Shown: positions 7,865 through 15,952 of the stretch, piece after piece
How the letters are laid out: every line of letters begins with the position of its first letter
How positions within the stretch are numbered: position 1 is the stretch's first letter
NCBI GenBank assembly: GCA_902477075.1
Contig: CABSFU010000002.1
Span: forward strand, 66,381 to 130,380
Direction of reading: 5' to 3'
Origin: UMGS1498 sp900552335
GTDB taxonomy: Bacteria > Bacillota_I > Bacilli_A > RF39 > UBA660
DNA length: 64,000 nt
Program-made: the position numbers and the translations under genes
Notes under the pieces: generated by a model
Told to the model about the DNA's origin: nothing
Database searches by the model: none
Seen by the model: the letters and a program-made list of their open reading frames with translations, nothing else

Positions 7865-8893
7865 ATGAATTTAGAGAATATATTTAGTTTTGAAAACTTA
7901 TATGATGCACATAAAAAATGTAGAAAATCAAAACAACATAAAGGTGAAGTTATAAGATTTGAAGTAAACATTTCAGAGAATATTTATAAATTACAAAAAG
8001 AAATAATATCAAGGAAATATAAAGTAGGAAAATATAAGGAATTTATAATATATGAACCAAAAGAAAGATTAATACAAGCTCTTCCATATAGAGATAGAAT
8101 TGTATTAAGATGTTTTTGCGATAATGTTTTAATTCCAAAGATTGAAAAAAAACTAATAAATGATAATGTTGCTTGTAGAAAAGGCAAAGGAACAAAATAT
8201 GGAATGGATAGATTGAAATATTTTTTGCAAAAAGAATATTTTAAGTATAATGATAATAAAGTCTATTATTTGAAATGTGATATTCGCAAATATTTTCCTA
8301 GTATTAACCATAATATTTTAATAAATAATCTAAAAAGGATTGACTTTTCAGATGATGAATTTTGGTTTATAAAAAAAATTATAAATGAACAACCTGATAA
8401 TTTAGAAAGGGGTTTAGCATTAGGTAATCAATCAAGTCAATGGTTTGCTTTATACTATCTTGATAAAATTGATAGATTGATCAAAGAAGAATTGCAAATT
8501 AAAAGTTACGTAAGATATATGGATGATTTTATTTTACTTCATCGTGATAAAAAGTATTTACAATATTGTTTAGAAAAAATAAATAAAGTTTGTATTGAAA
8601 AATTAGATTTGGAACTTAATCAAAAAACACAAATAGGACTTGCATATAATGGAATTGATTTTTTAGGTTTTAATCATATTTTAACAAATAGTGGTAAGGT
8701 TATTAGAAAACTTAGGTTTTCATCTAAGCAGAGAATGAGAAAACATATTAAAACCATAAGAAAACTTAAAGATAAATCCATAATTGATGAAAAATATGTT
8801 GGTATGAGAATTAACGCTTTTAAAGCACATTTAAAACATTCTAATGAAAAAAGTATGGACAAATTATTATCCAATTTAGATAAAAAAATATAA
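7865..8893 (+). CDS. DGR reverse transcriptase
   Basis: 342 residues. It has motif A around Asp139 (KCDIRKYF) and the catalytic YMDD at 218-221. It also has LGNQSSQ at 186-192, where retron and group II enzymes have QGxxxSP; the xGxxxSQ form marks DGR enzymes, which copy TR RNA with errors at adenines. The short C-terminal thumb is basic (LRFSSKQRMRKHIKTIRKL), without maturase or endonuclease domains. ATG 7865 follows GGTGGTGATT; the extra upstream frame from 7775 overlaps the ACCGC hairpin and is unlikely to be coding. It is flanked by the template repeat and the target gene. Confidence 0.95.
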   Translation: MNLENIFSFENLYDAHKKCRKSKQHKGEVIRFEVNISENIYKLQKEIISRKYKVGKYKEFIIYEPKERLIQALPYRDRIVLRCFCDNVLIPKIEKKLINDNVACRKGKGTKYGMDRLKYFLQKEYFKYNDNKVYYLKCDIRKYFPSINHNILINNLKRIDFSDDEFWFIKKIINEQPDNLERGLALGNQSSQWFALYYLDKIDRLIKEELQIKSYVRYMDDFILLHRDKKYLQYCLEKINKVCIEKLDLELNQKTQIGLAYNGIDFLGFNHILTNSGKVIRKLRFSSKQRMRKHIKTIRKLKDKSIIDEKYVGMRINAFKAHLKHSNEKSMDKLLSNLDKKI

Positions 8894-8958
8894 AATTTGC
8901 AAAAATAGTAAGAAAAAATGATTTTATATGATAAAATATAGATGTGGTGATGATAAAA

Positions 8959-9216
8959 ATGAATAATCAAGATTTAACTTTATTGTCGGAAGGACAAATT
9001 TGGGGTAATGAAAAAGAATCTCAATTAGAAGTAATGAGAAAGTATGGAACAAAAGCTGCAATCACAGATTTATGTGTATTGACAGGTAGCTATTTATGCG
9101 AAGATACAGATTATAATATTGATGAAGATAGTTCTTTAAAAGGCAGAACTAGTTGGTTTTGGACTAGATCTGATGATAACGATAATGATGTCCGCGCGGT
9201 CATTAGGGCATGGTAG
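8959..9216 (+). CDS. DGR target, N-terminal fragment as read (ends in VR by frameshift)
   Basis: Starting at ATG 8959 after GGTGATG, this frame encodes a lectin/FGE-like stretch: LLSEGQ, KYGTKAAITDLCVLTG and RTSWFWTRS just before the variable repeat. That layout matches the C-type-lectin-related fold of DGR targets in gut Firmicutes, where VR residues sit on an exposed face. The frame stops at TAG 9214-9216 because VR has one base more than TR. Removing one base near 9208-9209 joins it to the next frame and gives a single protein of about 640 residues ending at 10882. As sequenced, the product would be an 85-residue stub. Confidence 0.85.
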   Translation: MNNQDLTLLSEGQIWGNEKESQLEVMRKYGTKAAITDLCVLTGSYLCEDTDYNIDEDSSLKGRTSWFWTRSDDNDNDVRAVIRAW

Positions 9217-10882
9217 TAGGTACGACAGGTATAGATACAGACGCGATGGTGCTGTTCGCCCAGCTTTGCAATCTTCTGTAATCTTTTCTCAAATCTCCCC
9301 GAACAGAGTGAGGGGATACAACGGAACTGAAGAAGTAGAATATGGAGAATATCCACAATATGCTGCTGATTCAAGAATGCAAGGTATATTAGAATCAGAA
9401 TATAATAGAGGAATGAATAAAACCGGAAGAAGTTATACATTTGATTCAGTAAAATATGACGATTATGATACAGGATTCAAGCCAGTAACTTATGAAGAAT
9501 ATGAATATCAAGGAAAGAAATATATTCGTATAAGAGCAAATTCTGATTTTGGTGGAAATAAATTTAAACTTTCAAATGGTGTTGAATATAGAGATGGCGA
9601 TTGCGTTTGGGTAGAAGTATCACCTGTAAAATGGTTAATTGATGATAGAACAGGAATATTAGTTTCAAAAATAGGGTTAGTTTCTGGAATAAGATTTCTT
9701 GATAGAAATCATAATTATAAAGGTGATTTTAGTAGAACAGAAATGAAGGAATATCTTGATAAATATATGATACGCGATTTAACTCAAACAGCAACATTTA
9801 CTCGTGTTCAAGATATGACTCCAGAAGAAAAAGCTCAATTTGAAGAAGAAAGAAAACAAGCTGAAAAAAGAAGAAATCCTTATGGTTTAAAATTTGGACA
9901 AGTTAGTGAAGAAGAAATTATTCAGGGTGCAATAGAAAGTGGTGTAGCAGTATTCTTGCATGGACCTTCATCAGAAGGTAAATCTGCAAGAGTAAAACAA
10001 ATAGATCCTACTTGTGAAATAATTTATCTAAGAAATGCAACACCAGAAAGTTTAAATGGTAAAAGTGTTTACAATCAAGCAACAGGTGAAATGATAGATG
10101 TTAAACCAAGTTGGCTTAAAAAGTTAGAAGAAAAATGTGAAAAAGAACCAGACAGATTTCATATTTTATTTTTAGATGAAATTACAAATGCACTACCAAG
10201 TATTCAAGGTATAGCATTTAATATAGTTTTAGATAGAGAAGTTAATGGTATTTGGAAATTGCCAGAAAACGCTAGAATAGTTGCAGCCGGTAATGATATG
10301 AAAGATTCATTAGCTGCAAATCAATTAGCAGAACCATTATTTAATAGATTTGCTCATGTTTATATTAAAACAACTACTGAAAGTTGGTTAAAATGGGCAA
10401 GTGAACATAATATACATCCTGCTATTTATTCATATATTGCTTATAAAAAAGGTGAAACATTAAGAAGTAAATATGATGGTGAAAAACCTAACGCAGATCC
10501 AAGAAAATGGGAAATGGCTTCAAAAATGTTATATGCAACAGGTAGTCCAGAAATGTTAAGAGCGTTAGTAGGAGAGGATATAACAAGAGAATTTGTACAA
10601 TTTTGTAATCAACAAGTTATAACATTAGATGATGTAATAAATGAAAATTATACCCAAAGAGACATACAAGCATTAAATACAGCAGAAAGATATGCAACAA
10701 CTATGGGGTTATCACAAGTTGATGATAACAACTTAGAAAAAGTAAGAGGTTTTGTTGCAGGATTAGGAGCAGAGTTTGGAGCAATTTTTGATGCTTTATG
10801 GACACATGGCGATGAAAGCAAATTAGAAAGACTTGCAGAAGCAAAACTTGCTGAAATGTCAGAAGGAGGTATAAGAAGATAA
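9173..10882 (+). CDS. DGR target, C-terminal fragment: lectin/FGE-like region fused to MoxR AAA+ ATPase
   Basis: The coding sense begins inside VR (RYDRYRYRRDGAVRPAL), so 9173 is only the first ATG in this frame, not a likely natural start. After VR comes a region containing VEYGEYPQ, EYQGKKYIRIRA and VSPVKWLIDD, found in FGE-like DGR targets. Then a MoxR-type AAA+ domain follows: Walker A GPSSEGKS (near 9964), Walker B HILFLDE (near 10160), sensor Asn in VAAGND and LFNRFAHVYI. MoxR ATPases remodel partners together with VWA proteins, and one is encoded two genes downstream. The stop overlaps the next start as TAATG, so the operon is coupled. Confidence 0.9.
   Translation: MITIMMSARSLGHGSRYDRYRYRRDGAVRPALQSSVIFSQISPNRVRGYNGTEEVEYGEYPQYAADSRMQGILESEYNRGMNKTGRSYTFDSVKYDDYDTGFKPVTYEEYEYQGKKYIRIRANSDFGGNKFKLSNGVEYRDGDCVWVEVSPVKWLIDDRTGILVSKIGLVSGIRFLDRNHNYKGDFSRTEMKEYLDKYMIRDLTQTATFTRVQDMTPEEKAQFEEERKQAEKRRNPYGLKFGQVSEEEIIQGAIESGVAVFLHGPSSEGKSARVKQIDPTCEIIYLRNATPESLNGKSVYNQATGEMIDVKPSWLKKLEEKCEKEPDRFHILFLDEITNALPSIQGIAFNIVLDREVNGIWKLPENARIVAAGNDMKDSLAANQLAEPLFNRFAHVYIKTTTESWLKWASEHNIHPAIYSYIAYKKGETLRSKYDGEKPNADPRKWEMASKMLYATGSPEMLRALVGEDITREFVQFCNQQVITLDDVINENYTQRDIQALNTAERYATTMGLSQVDDNNLEKVRGFVAGLGAEFGAIFDALWTHGDESKLERLAEAKLAEMSEGGIRR
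9189..9269 (+). repeat. DGR variable repeat (VR) with a +1 insertion
   Basis: This 81-bp copy of TR lies in the target gene. Relative to TR it has A-to-G at eight sites, A-to-T at two and A-to-C at one, plus one extra base at 9208-9209 (GGGC in VR where TR has AAGA). In the restored frame, Asn and Lys codons of TR become Ile, Arg, Asp, Ser, Tyr, Asp and Arg. The 3' GC-rich block up to GCTGTTCGCCCAG is unchanged. Confidence 0.95.
9296..9316 (+). other. Hairpin downstream of VR
   Basis: TCCCC and GGGGA flank an 11-nt loop, 27 bases after the end of VR. In known DGRs a DNA stem-loop just past the initiation-of-homing site increases retrohoming. The spacing and GC content fit that role. Confidence 0.65.
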
Positions 10883-11274
10883 TGGAAAATAAGAAAGAAA
10901 TATTACTATCATATATAAGAGCAAATGTTGCACCAATTTTAGTTGATTTTATATCTGGTAATGATATAAATGGTGCAGTTGTATTACCCGCCAATGTTGA
11001 TGTTAAAGAGTTAAATGGTCATTATGATGGAGCTGATTTTATGCCACCAAAATGGCTTAATGAAATATTAAGTACAAATGCAAGTAAAATTTTAGTAATT
11101 GATAAAATTGATGCAATAGCAAAAGAAGAACAATTAAAATTCTGTGAATTGTTAGAACACAGAAAAATATCTACATTTGAATTACCAAAAAGTTGTGTGA
11201 TAATTGTAACAGCAAACGAAATAAATAAAGATAAGATAAACGAAGAAATATTCTCATTAGTTGCACGAATTTGA
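10882..11274 (+). CDS. AAA+-like protein lacking a P-loop
   Basis: 130 residues. It keeps the second half of an AAA+ core: a Walker B-like strand ILVIDKID, in which the usual Asp-Glu pair is Asp-Lys, a helix with KFCELLEHRK, and a sensor 1-like strand CVIIVTANE. It has no Walker A and no lid, so it should not hydrolyse ATP by itself. Its ATG overlaps the stop of the MoxR fusion and the VWA gene starts 10 bp later, so it is the middle gene of a three-gene unit. It may pack with the MoxR ring as a regulatory subunit; that is inference. Confidence 0.75.
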   Translation: MENKKEILLSYIRANVAPILVDFISGNDINGAVVLPANVDVKELNGHYDGADFMPPKWLNEILSTNASKILVIDKIDAIAKEEQLKFCELLEHRKISTFELPKSCVIIVTANEINKDKINEEIFSLVARI

Positions 11275-11284
11275 GGTATAAGTT

Positions 11285-12883
11285 ATGAAATATGATATTG
11301 CAGCATTAAAAAGAAAAATGCTTGTTAAATATCCCTTTTTTGGGAGTGTAGTAGCAAGTGTAGGTTATAAAGAAAACAAAGATATACCAACCGCAGGTAC
11401 AGATGGAGAAACAATTTACTATAATCCTAAATATTTAGAAAGTTTAAGTGTTGAAGAACAAACTTTTATATTTGCTCATGAAGTATGTCATATTGCATTC
11501 AATCATATATTAAGAAGTGAAGGTAAAGATCCAGAGTTATGGAATATTGCTACTGATGGTGTTATTAATCAATTTTTAAAACGAGATGGATTAAAAATGG
11601 CACCGGGTGGTGTTGATATGGCAGAAGCTATTAATTATGATGCTGAACAGTTATATGAAAAACTATTACAAGAAAAACAACAAAGACAACAGCAACAACA
11701 AAATGGACAAGGTAATAGTCAAAGCGAACAAGGTAATCAGCAACAAAATCAACAACAAAGCAGTGGTAGTAGTCAAGGCGAAAATGGTCAACAACAATCT
11801 CAATCACAACAACAAACTGGCGATTCACAAAATCAAGAACAAAATCAAGAAGACCAGAAACAAAATAGTGGTGCAGGACAAAGTGGAGATGAACAACAAC
11901 AATCTCAACAACAAAATAGTTCTAATAGTGGAAACTCACAAGAACAAGATAAGCAATCACAAGAACAAAGCGGTGGTGGATCTGAGAAAGATTCACAAGA
12001 AGAAGATAAATCAAAGCAAGATGTTGGACATGATACTCACAGTATGTGGGAGCAAGCAGTTAAAAAGCACAAAGAGCAACAAGAAAAATCTGATAAAAAA
12101 GAGAGCTTATTAGATAAACTTTTAGGAAAAGATAAAAAAGAAAAAGAAAAGAGTGAACTAGAAAAGAAACAAGAAGAACTTGAAGGCATGGGAGAAAAAG
12201 ATGCTTTTAAGAAAAATCTTGAAGATAAGAAAAAGCAACTTGAAGAATTAAAAGAAGCAATTTCTAAACAAGCATCACAAGCAGGAACTTCAACAAATAG
12301 AGATGTTAGAACAGTTAATGATATTGGTACTGCAAAACCAATAGTTGATTGGCGATATGTTTTGAGAGAAGCAATTAAATATGATGTAGATTGGTCATAT
12401 AAAAATGCTACATTAGAAGATGGAGTTGTTACTGCTAATTTAGAAGAACAACCAATGCCAGAAACTGAAATTGTTCTTGATACAAGTGGTTCAATAAATG
12501 AAGTATTATTAAAGAACTTTTTAAGAGAATGTAAAAATATATTACAACATACTAAATTAAAAGTAGGATGTTTTGATACAGAATTTTATGGATTTCATGA
12601 AATTAGAACGGAAGAAGATATAGAAAATATGCGATTTGAAGGTGGTGGAGGAACTGACTTTGATGTCGCTGTAGGCGCTTTTTCAAGAAGAGTTGAAAAT
12701 AAAATAATATTTACTGATGGAGATGCTTCAATGCCAGATATGTCAATTGATGCAATATGGATAGTATTTGGTGGTGAAAAAATTAGTCCAAAAGGTGGTA
12801 AAGTAATTCACATTACATCAGAACAATTAGATAGGTTATATTCATACGAAATTGAAAGTGAAACTAAAGGTAGATCAAGATAA
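11285..12883 (+). CDS. DUF2201-like protein: metallopeptidase-like N-domain, Q-rich linker, VWA domain
   Basis: 532 residues. The N-terminal domain (1-115) has FAHEVCHIAFNH, an HExxH zinc-site motif, followed by WNIATDGVIN, as in VWA-associated putative metallopeptidases. Residues about 130-240 are a Gln/Ser/Gly-rich, low-complexity linker. A charged coiled coil follows to about 335. The C-terminal VWA-like domain has the MIDAS motif DTSGS (near 12480) and GGGGTDFDVAVGAF with its Thr and Asp ligands, then IIFTDGD. Such proteins are standard partners of MoxR ATPases. In this operon it would be the effector or adaptor linked to the diversified sensor-ATPase. A strong terminator follows. Confidence 0.9.
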   Translation: MKYDIAALKRKMLVKYPFFGSVVASVGYKENKDIPTAGTDGETIYYNPKYLESLSVEEQTFIFAHEVCHIAFNHILRSEGKDPELWNIATDGVINQFLKRDGLKMAPGGVDMAEAINYDAEQLYEKLLQEKQQRQQQQQNGQGNSQSEQGNQQQNQQQSSGSSQGENGQQQSQSQQQTGDSQNQEQNQEDQKQNSGAGQSGDEQQQSQQQNSSNSGNSQEQDKQSQEQSGGGSEKDSQEEDKSKQDVGHDTHSMWEQAVKKHKEQQEKSDKKESLLDKLLGKDKKEKEKSELEKKQEELEGMGEKDAFKKNLEDKKKQLEELKEAISKQASQAGTSTNRDVRTVNDIGTAKPIVDWRYVLREAIKYDVDWSYKNATLEDGVVTANLEEQPMPETEIVLDTSGSINEVLLKNFLRECKNILQHTKLKVGCFDTEFYGFHEIRTEEDIENMRFEGGGGTDFDVAVGAFSRRVENKIIFTDGDASMPDMSIDAIWIVFGGEKISPKGGKVIHITSEQLDRLYSYEIESETKGRSR

Positions 12884-12888
12884 AAGAT

Positions 12889-12924
12889 AAAAAACATAAT
12901 TCGTGGTTTTGAATTATGTTTTTT
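12889..12924. terminator. Perfect 14-bp terminator after the DGR-MoxR-VWA operon
   Basis: AAAAAACATAATTC and GAATTATGTTTTTT pair perfectly around an 8-nt loop. It works in either direction and closes the operon. Confidence 0.9.
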
Positions 12925-12980
12925 TATATACAAAAATAAAGTAAAAAATATATGTATTATATTATGTGAAAGGAGGAAAC

Positions 12981-14075
12981 ATGATAGAAACAATTGATAA
13001 AATTTATTCTAGAAAAGATGGAAGATTTGAAATTAGGTATCATTATGGATATAAGGATGATGGTACATCAAATTATAAATCTGTTTATGGTAATAGTGAG
13101 ACTGAAGTAATAAAAAATTATCATAAAACTATAGATGATTTAATAAGTAAAAATGATTTACTTATATATGATAAAACTTATATTGGTTATTACATATATT
13201 TGTGGTTAAATAATTCAAAAATAAAAAATAAGAAATCAACTTATTCAAATTATCAATATACTATTAAATCTAGGATTATTCCAAAGTTTGCAAGTGTTAA
13301 GAAAAAAACAATTTCTTTGGAATTAATTAATAAATTTACAGCGGATTTGTTAAGTGAGGGTTTGGTTGAAAAAAGTGTTAAAGATATTTTAATTATATTA
13401 CAGCAAATCTTGAAATATGGTAATATTAATATCAAAATTCCAATGCCAAAAGTACCTAAAAATGAAATTCAAATTTTTAAAAAAGATGAACAAGCAAAAC
13501 TTGAAGAAGAATTACTAAAAAATATGAACGAAACAACTTTTGGTATTTATTTTTGTCTTTATACAGGTTTAAGAATTGGTGAAATATGTGCGTTACAATG
13601 GAAAGATATTGATTTAAAAAACAAAAAAATTAAAGTAAAGAAAACTTTAATTAGAATTAAAAACCCAGACGAAAATGTAAAGAAAAAAACAATTGTAATA
13701 ATTGATGAACCAAAATCTGCATCTTCTATAAGAGAAATCCCAATACCTGATTTCTTAATTTCTATTTTAACTAAATTAAGTGTTAATGTAACTCCGGAAA
13801 CTTTTTTAGTATCTGGATATGAAAAGTTTGTTGAAACAAGAACATATTTCAATAGATATAAAAAGATACTTGAGCAGCTTAATTTAGAAATATATAATTT
13901 TCATGCTTTAAGGCATACATTTGCTACCAGATGTATTGAAAATGGCTGTGATCCAAAAACTTTAAGTGAAATATTAGGACATTCAAGTGTAAAAATAACA
14001 TTAGAAAGATATGTTCATCCTAATTATGAAAATAAGGTTATTATGATGAATCAACTAAAACCATTATTTTTTTAA
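12981..14075 (+). CDS. Tyrosine recombinase / integrase
   Basis: 364 residues with an N-terminal arm-binding (AP2-like) domain (KDGRFEIRYHYG), a SAM-like core-binding domain (about 65-160) and a catalytic domain. Catalytic residues are visible: Arg198 (GLRIGE), His308-x-x-Arg311 (HALRHTFATR), His334 (LGHSS) and Tyr344 (ERY). AAAGGAGGAAAC sits right before ATG 12981. The enzyme looks intact. Because the serine recombinase at the right end explains the ICE boundaries, this integrase probably belongs to a smaller element nested inside, or it arrived with the DGR module. I found no convincing direct-repeat att pair for it. Confidence 0.93.
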   Translation: MIETIDKIYSRKDGRFEIRYHYGYKDDGTSNYKSVYGNSETEVIKNYHKTIDDLISKNDLLIYDKTYIGYYIYLWLNNSKIKNKKSTYSNYQYTIKSRIIPKFASVKKKTISLELINKFTADLLSEGLVEKSVKDILIILQQILKYGNINIKIPMPKVPKNEIQIFKKDEQAKLEEELLKNMNETTFGIYFCLYTGLRIGEICALQWKDIDLKNKKIKVKKTLIRIKNPDENVKKKTIVIIDEPKSASSIREIPIPDFLISILTKLSVNVTPETFLVSGYEKFVETRTYFNRYKKILEQLNLEIYNFHALRHTFATRCIENGCDPKTLSEILGHSSVKITLERYVHPNYENKVIMMNQLKPLFF

Positions 14076-14118
14076 AAGCATAATTTGATATGTTATATGT
14101 GTATTAATATTTTTTCCT

Positions 14119-14133
14119 AAAGTAATCTACTTT
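14119..14133. repeat. Palindrome AAAGTAATCTACTTT, copy 1
   Basis: A 15-bp palindrome just downstream of the integrase gene. It lies within a longer stem (TTTTTT...AAAAAA flanks) that can also serve as a terminator. The reverse-complement copy is at 14277-14291. Confidence 0.55.
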
Positions 14134-14276
14134 AAGAAAAAATCAGTGTTTTTTTATATAAAATTCAAAAAAGTGTCTAAAAATGAGCATAAAAAAAGAA
14201 CAATTTATAAATTTATGCCCAAAAAATGACAAAAATAGTGTATAATTGTTTTAGGATATGGAAATATTCTAATCAT

Positions 14277-14291
14277 AAAGTAGATTACTTT
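14277..14291. repeat. Palindrome AAAGTAGATTACTTT, copy 2
   Basis: This is the reverse complement of the palindrome at 14119-14133. It lies 22 bp before the start of the acetyltransferase gene and downstream of a TATAAT at 14240-14245. It could be an operator or a recombinase site. Confidence 0.5.
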
Positions 14292-14312
14292 GAGAAATGG
14301 GAGGTGTTTTTA

Positions 14313-14753
14313 ATGAATTTAGAATTCAAAGTTGCAACATTTAAAGATATTGAAGATATAATTATGTTATGTAATGAATGCTTTAATGAGAATACTGATT
14401 TAAATTACGCAAAACGGATTTATCAAGAAAATGAGAAAGATCCAAATCAAATATACCTTATAGGAGTTTTAAATAATGAGATTGTAGCTCATGCAAAGAT
14501 AAATATTATTCCAACAATTTATGAGGATATGAATACTTATGCAATTTTAAATCATGTATGTGTTAAACCAAAATTTAGACGAGAACATATAGGAACAAAA
14601 ATGCTAGATGAATGTTTTAGAATCGCTAAAGAACATAATTGCAAATGTGTTGAATTATGGTCAAAAAATTTTAGAGAGGCTGCACATGGACTTTATCATA
14701 GTTATGGATTTGAAGTTATGGATGCAAAATTCTTTTCAAAAAATGTAGATTAG
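14313..14753 (+). CDS. GNAT-family N-acetyltransferase
   Basis: About 147 residues. It has the GNAT order: N-terminal acceptor region, then ILNHVCVKPKFRREHIGTKML, where the basic loop corresponds to the acetyl-CoA pyrophosphate-binding R/Q-x-x-G-x-G/A motif. ELWSKNFREAAHGLYHSYGFEV matches the C-terminal motif with the conserved Tyr-Gly-Phe. ATG 14313 follows GGGAGGTG; the frame from 14226 is longer but lacks a ribosome site. Its substrate is unknown. It is the first gene of a cargo operon with the membrane protein and ABC exporter downstream (gaps of 10 and 7 bp). Confidence 0.88.
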   Translation: MNLEFKVATFKDIEDIIMLCNECFNENTDLNYAKRIYQENEKDPNQIYLIGVLNNEIVAHAKINIIPTIYEDMNTYAILNHVCVKPKFRREHIGTKMLDECFRIAKEHNCKCVELWSKNFREAAHGLYHSYGFEVMDAKFFSKNVD

Positions 14754-14763
14754 GAGTTAAATT

Positions 14764-15945
14764 ATGAAAATTAGTAATGTTTATATAGGTGGTTGGTTTC
14801 AAAGAACCATGCTACAATTATCAGAGATTTATGATTTTTTGAGAGATTGTAAAACTCAATTAAACTTAGATCAAGATAAATTGAATGAATTTCGTAAGAA
14901 TTTAGAAATAGGAAAAATAGATTATGGAGTTTCAGGAGAAGAATTTATTGAGTTTACTACTGCTTTAAATATTAAAGTAAAAATATTTGAAGATGGTTTG
15001 ATTGTTTTAAATAACCAAAATGTTAGCGAAGATACATTATTTGCTGATATTGATCATGTAACTGATTATTATGAAAATAGATTATCTCCTGCATTTAGCT
15101 ATTTATTTAGTTTAGGTGCACCAGTTCCGAAAGAACTTGCAAATATAGAAACAGTTTATCCATATTTTATAGTATGTGATAATGTTACAAAGGATGATAT
15201 TTCTAATTTGTTAGCTAGGACAGAAAAACAAAAGTATTTTGAATTTGTAACTGATAAATATGACGTTATCAGAGGAGATAAATATTATTTTATTAATAAT
15301 AAAAAACAATCTAATGAGAATATTGAAAGATACATTGAAGAACAAATCTTTATAAGAGAATTTAAGGGACAATTACATCGTTATTTAAATATTCATAGAA
15401 TTATATGGGAGAAAATTGATACAGTAAAAGAAAATGCAAATGTCAAGGGTTCTGAAATTGTTAAGTTTACTTCAAAATTAGAAGGATATGCTAAGACAAT
15501 AAATTTGATAGATGGAAGAATTAATCAAATGAGTACATATATTTCAACAAGAGAAAAAATTGCCAAAAGTGATAAAGAACTTGCAGAATTCTTGGCTATT
15601 TCAGGATATAGGTATGAAACATTAAGAGATACATTAGATTATATAAAATATTTGTGGGCTATGACTAAAAATTATGTTTCATCAGCACAAAAATTATTTG
15701 ATGGAATAAAATCAGATGTTACTAGTAAATCTGTTGATAGTCTAACTATTGTTACATCTATGAGTGCTGGTGCATCAATCATTGGTTTGTTAACAGAAAC
15801 AGCTCCTGAATTTACAATATTCGGAGTAGTATATTTCTTCTTACTTGCATTATTAGGTTGGAGTTCAACAAAAATACTTGGAGCTATCTCTAATAAAAGA
15901 AAATATGAAGTATCTGATGTTGAATATGAGAAAGATATAAAGTAG
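14764..15945 (+). CDS. Unknown protein with coiled-coil and C-terminal membrane hairpin
   Basis: 393 residues that I do not recognise. A mixed N-terminal domain (1-190) is followed by a long helical, probably coiled-coil region (about 195-325) and two hydrophobic segments near 340-360 and 365-385. The C-terminal tail is charged. It is encoded between the acetyltransferase and the ABC exporter with 7-10 bp gaps, so it probably serves the same export or modification pathway at the membrane. No enzyme motif is visible. Confidence 0.7.
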   Translation: MKISNVYIGGWFQRTMLQLSEIYDFLRDCKTQLNLDQDKLNEFRKNLEIGKIDYGVSGEEFIEFTTALNIKVKIFEDGLIVLNNQNVSEDTLFADIDHVTDYYENRLSPAFSYLFSLGAPVPKELANIETVYPYFIVCDNVTKDDISNLLARTEKQKYFEFVTDKYDVIRGDKYYFINNKKQSNENIERYIEEQIFIREFKGQLHRYLNIHRIIWEKIDTVKENANVKGSEIVKFTSKLEGYAKTINLIDGRINQMSTYISTREKIAKSDKELAEFLAISGYRYETLRDTLDYIKYLWAMTKNYVSSAQKLFDGIKSDVTSKSVDSLTIVTSMSAGASIIGLLTETAPEFTIFGVVYFFLLALLGWSSTKILGAISNKRKYEVSDVEYEKDIK

Positions 15946-15952
15946 TAATGAT

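Noticed and set aside
9111..9440. Minus-strand frame over the variable repeat
   Set aside because: It lies antisense to the DGR target, has no ribosome site and shows no recognisable protein features.
11690..11960. CAA-rich repetitive DNA considered as a CRISPR or tandem repeat array
   Set aside because: There are no regular repeat-spacer units. It is a low-complexity coding linker.
11607..12113. Asn/Lys-rich frame overlapping the VWA gene
   Set aside because: It is the shifted reading of the Gln-rich linker (CAA repeats read as AAC/ACA-type codons) and overlaps a clear gene.
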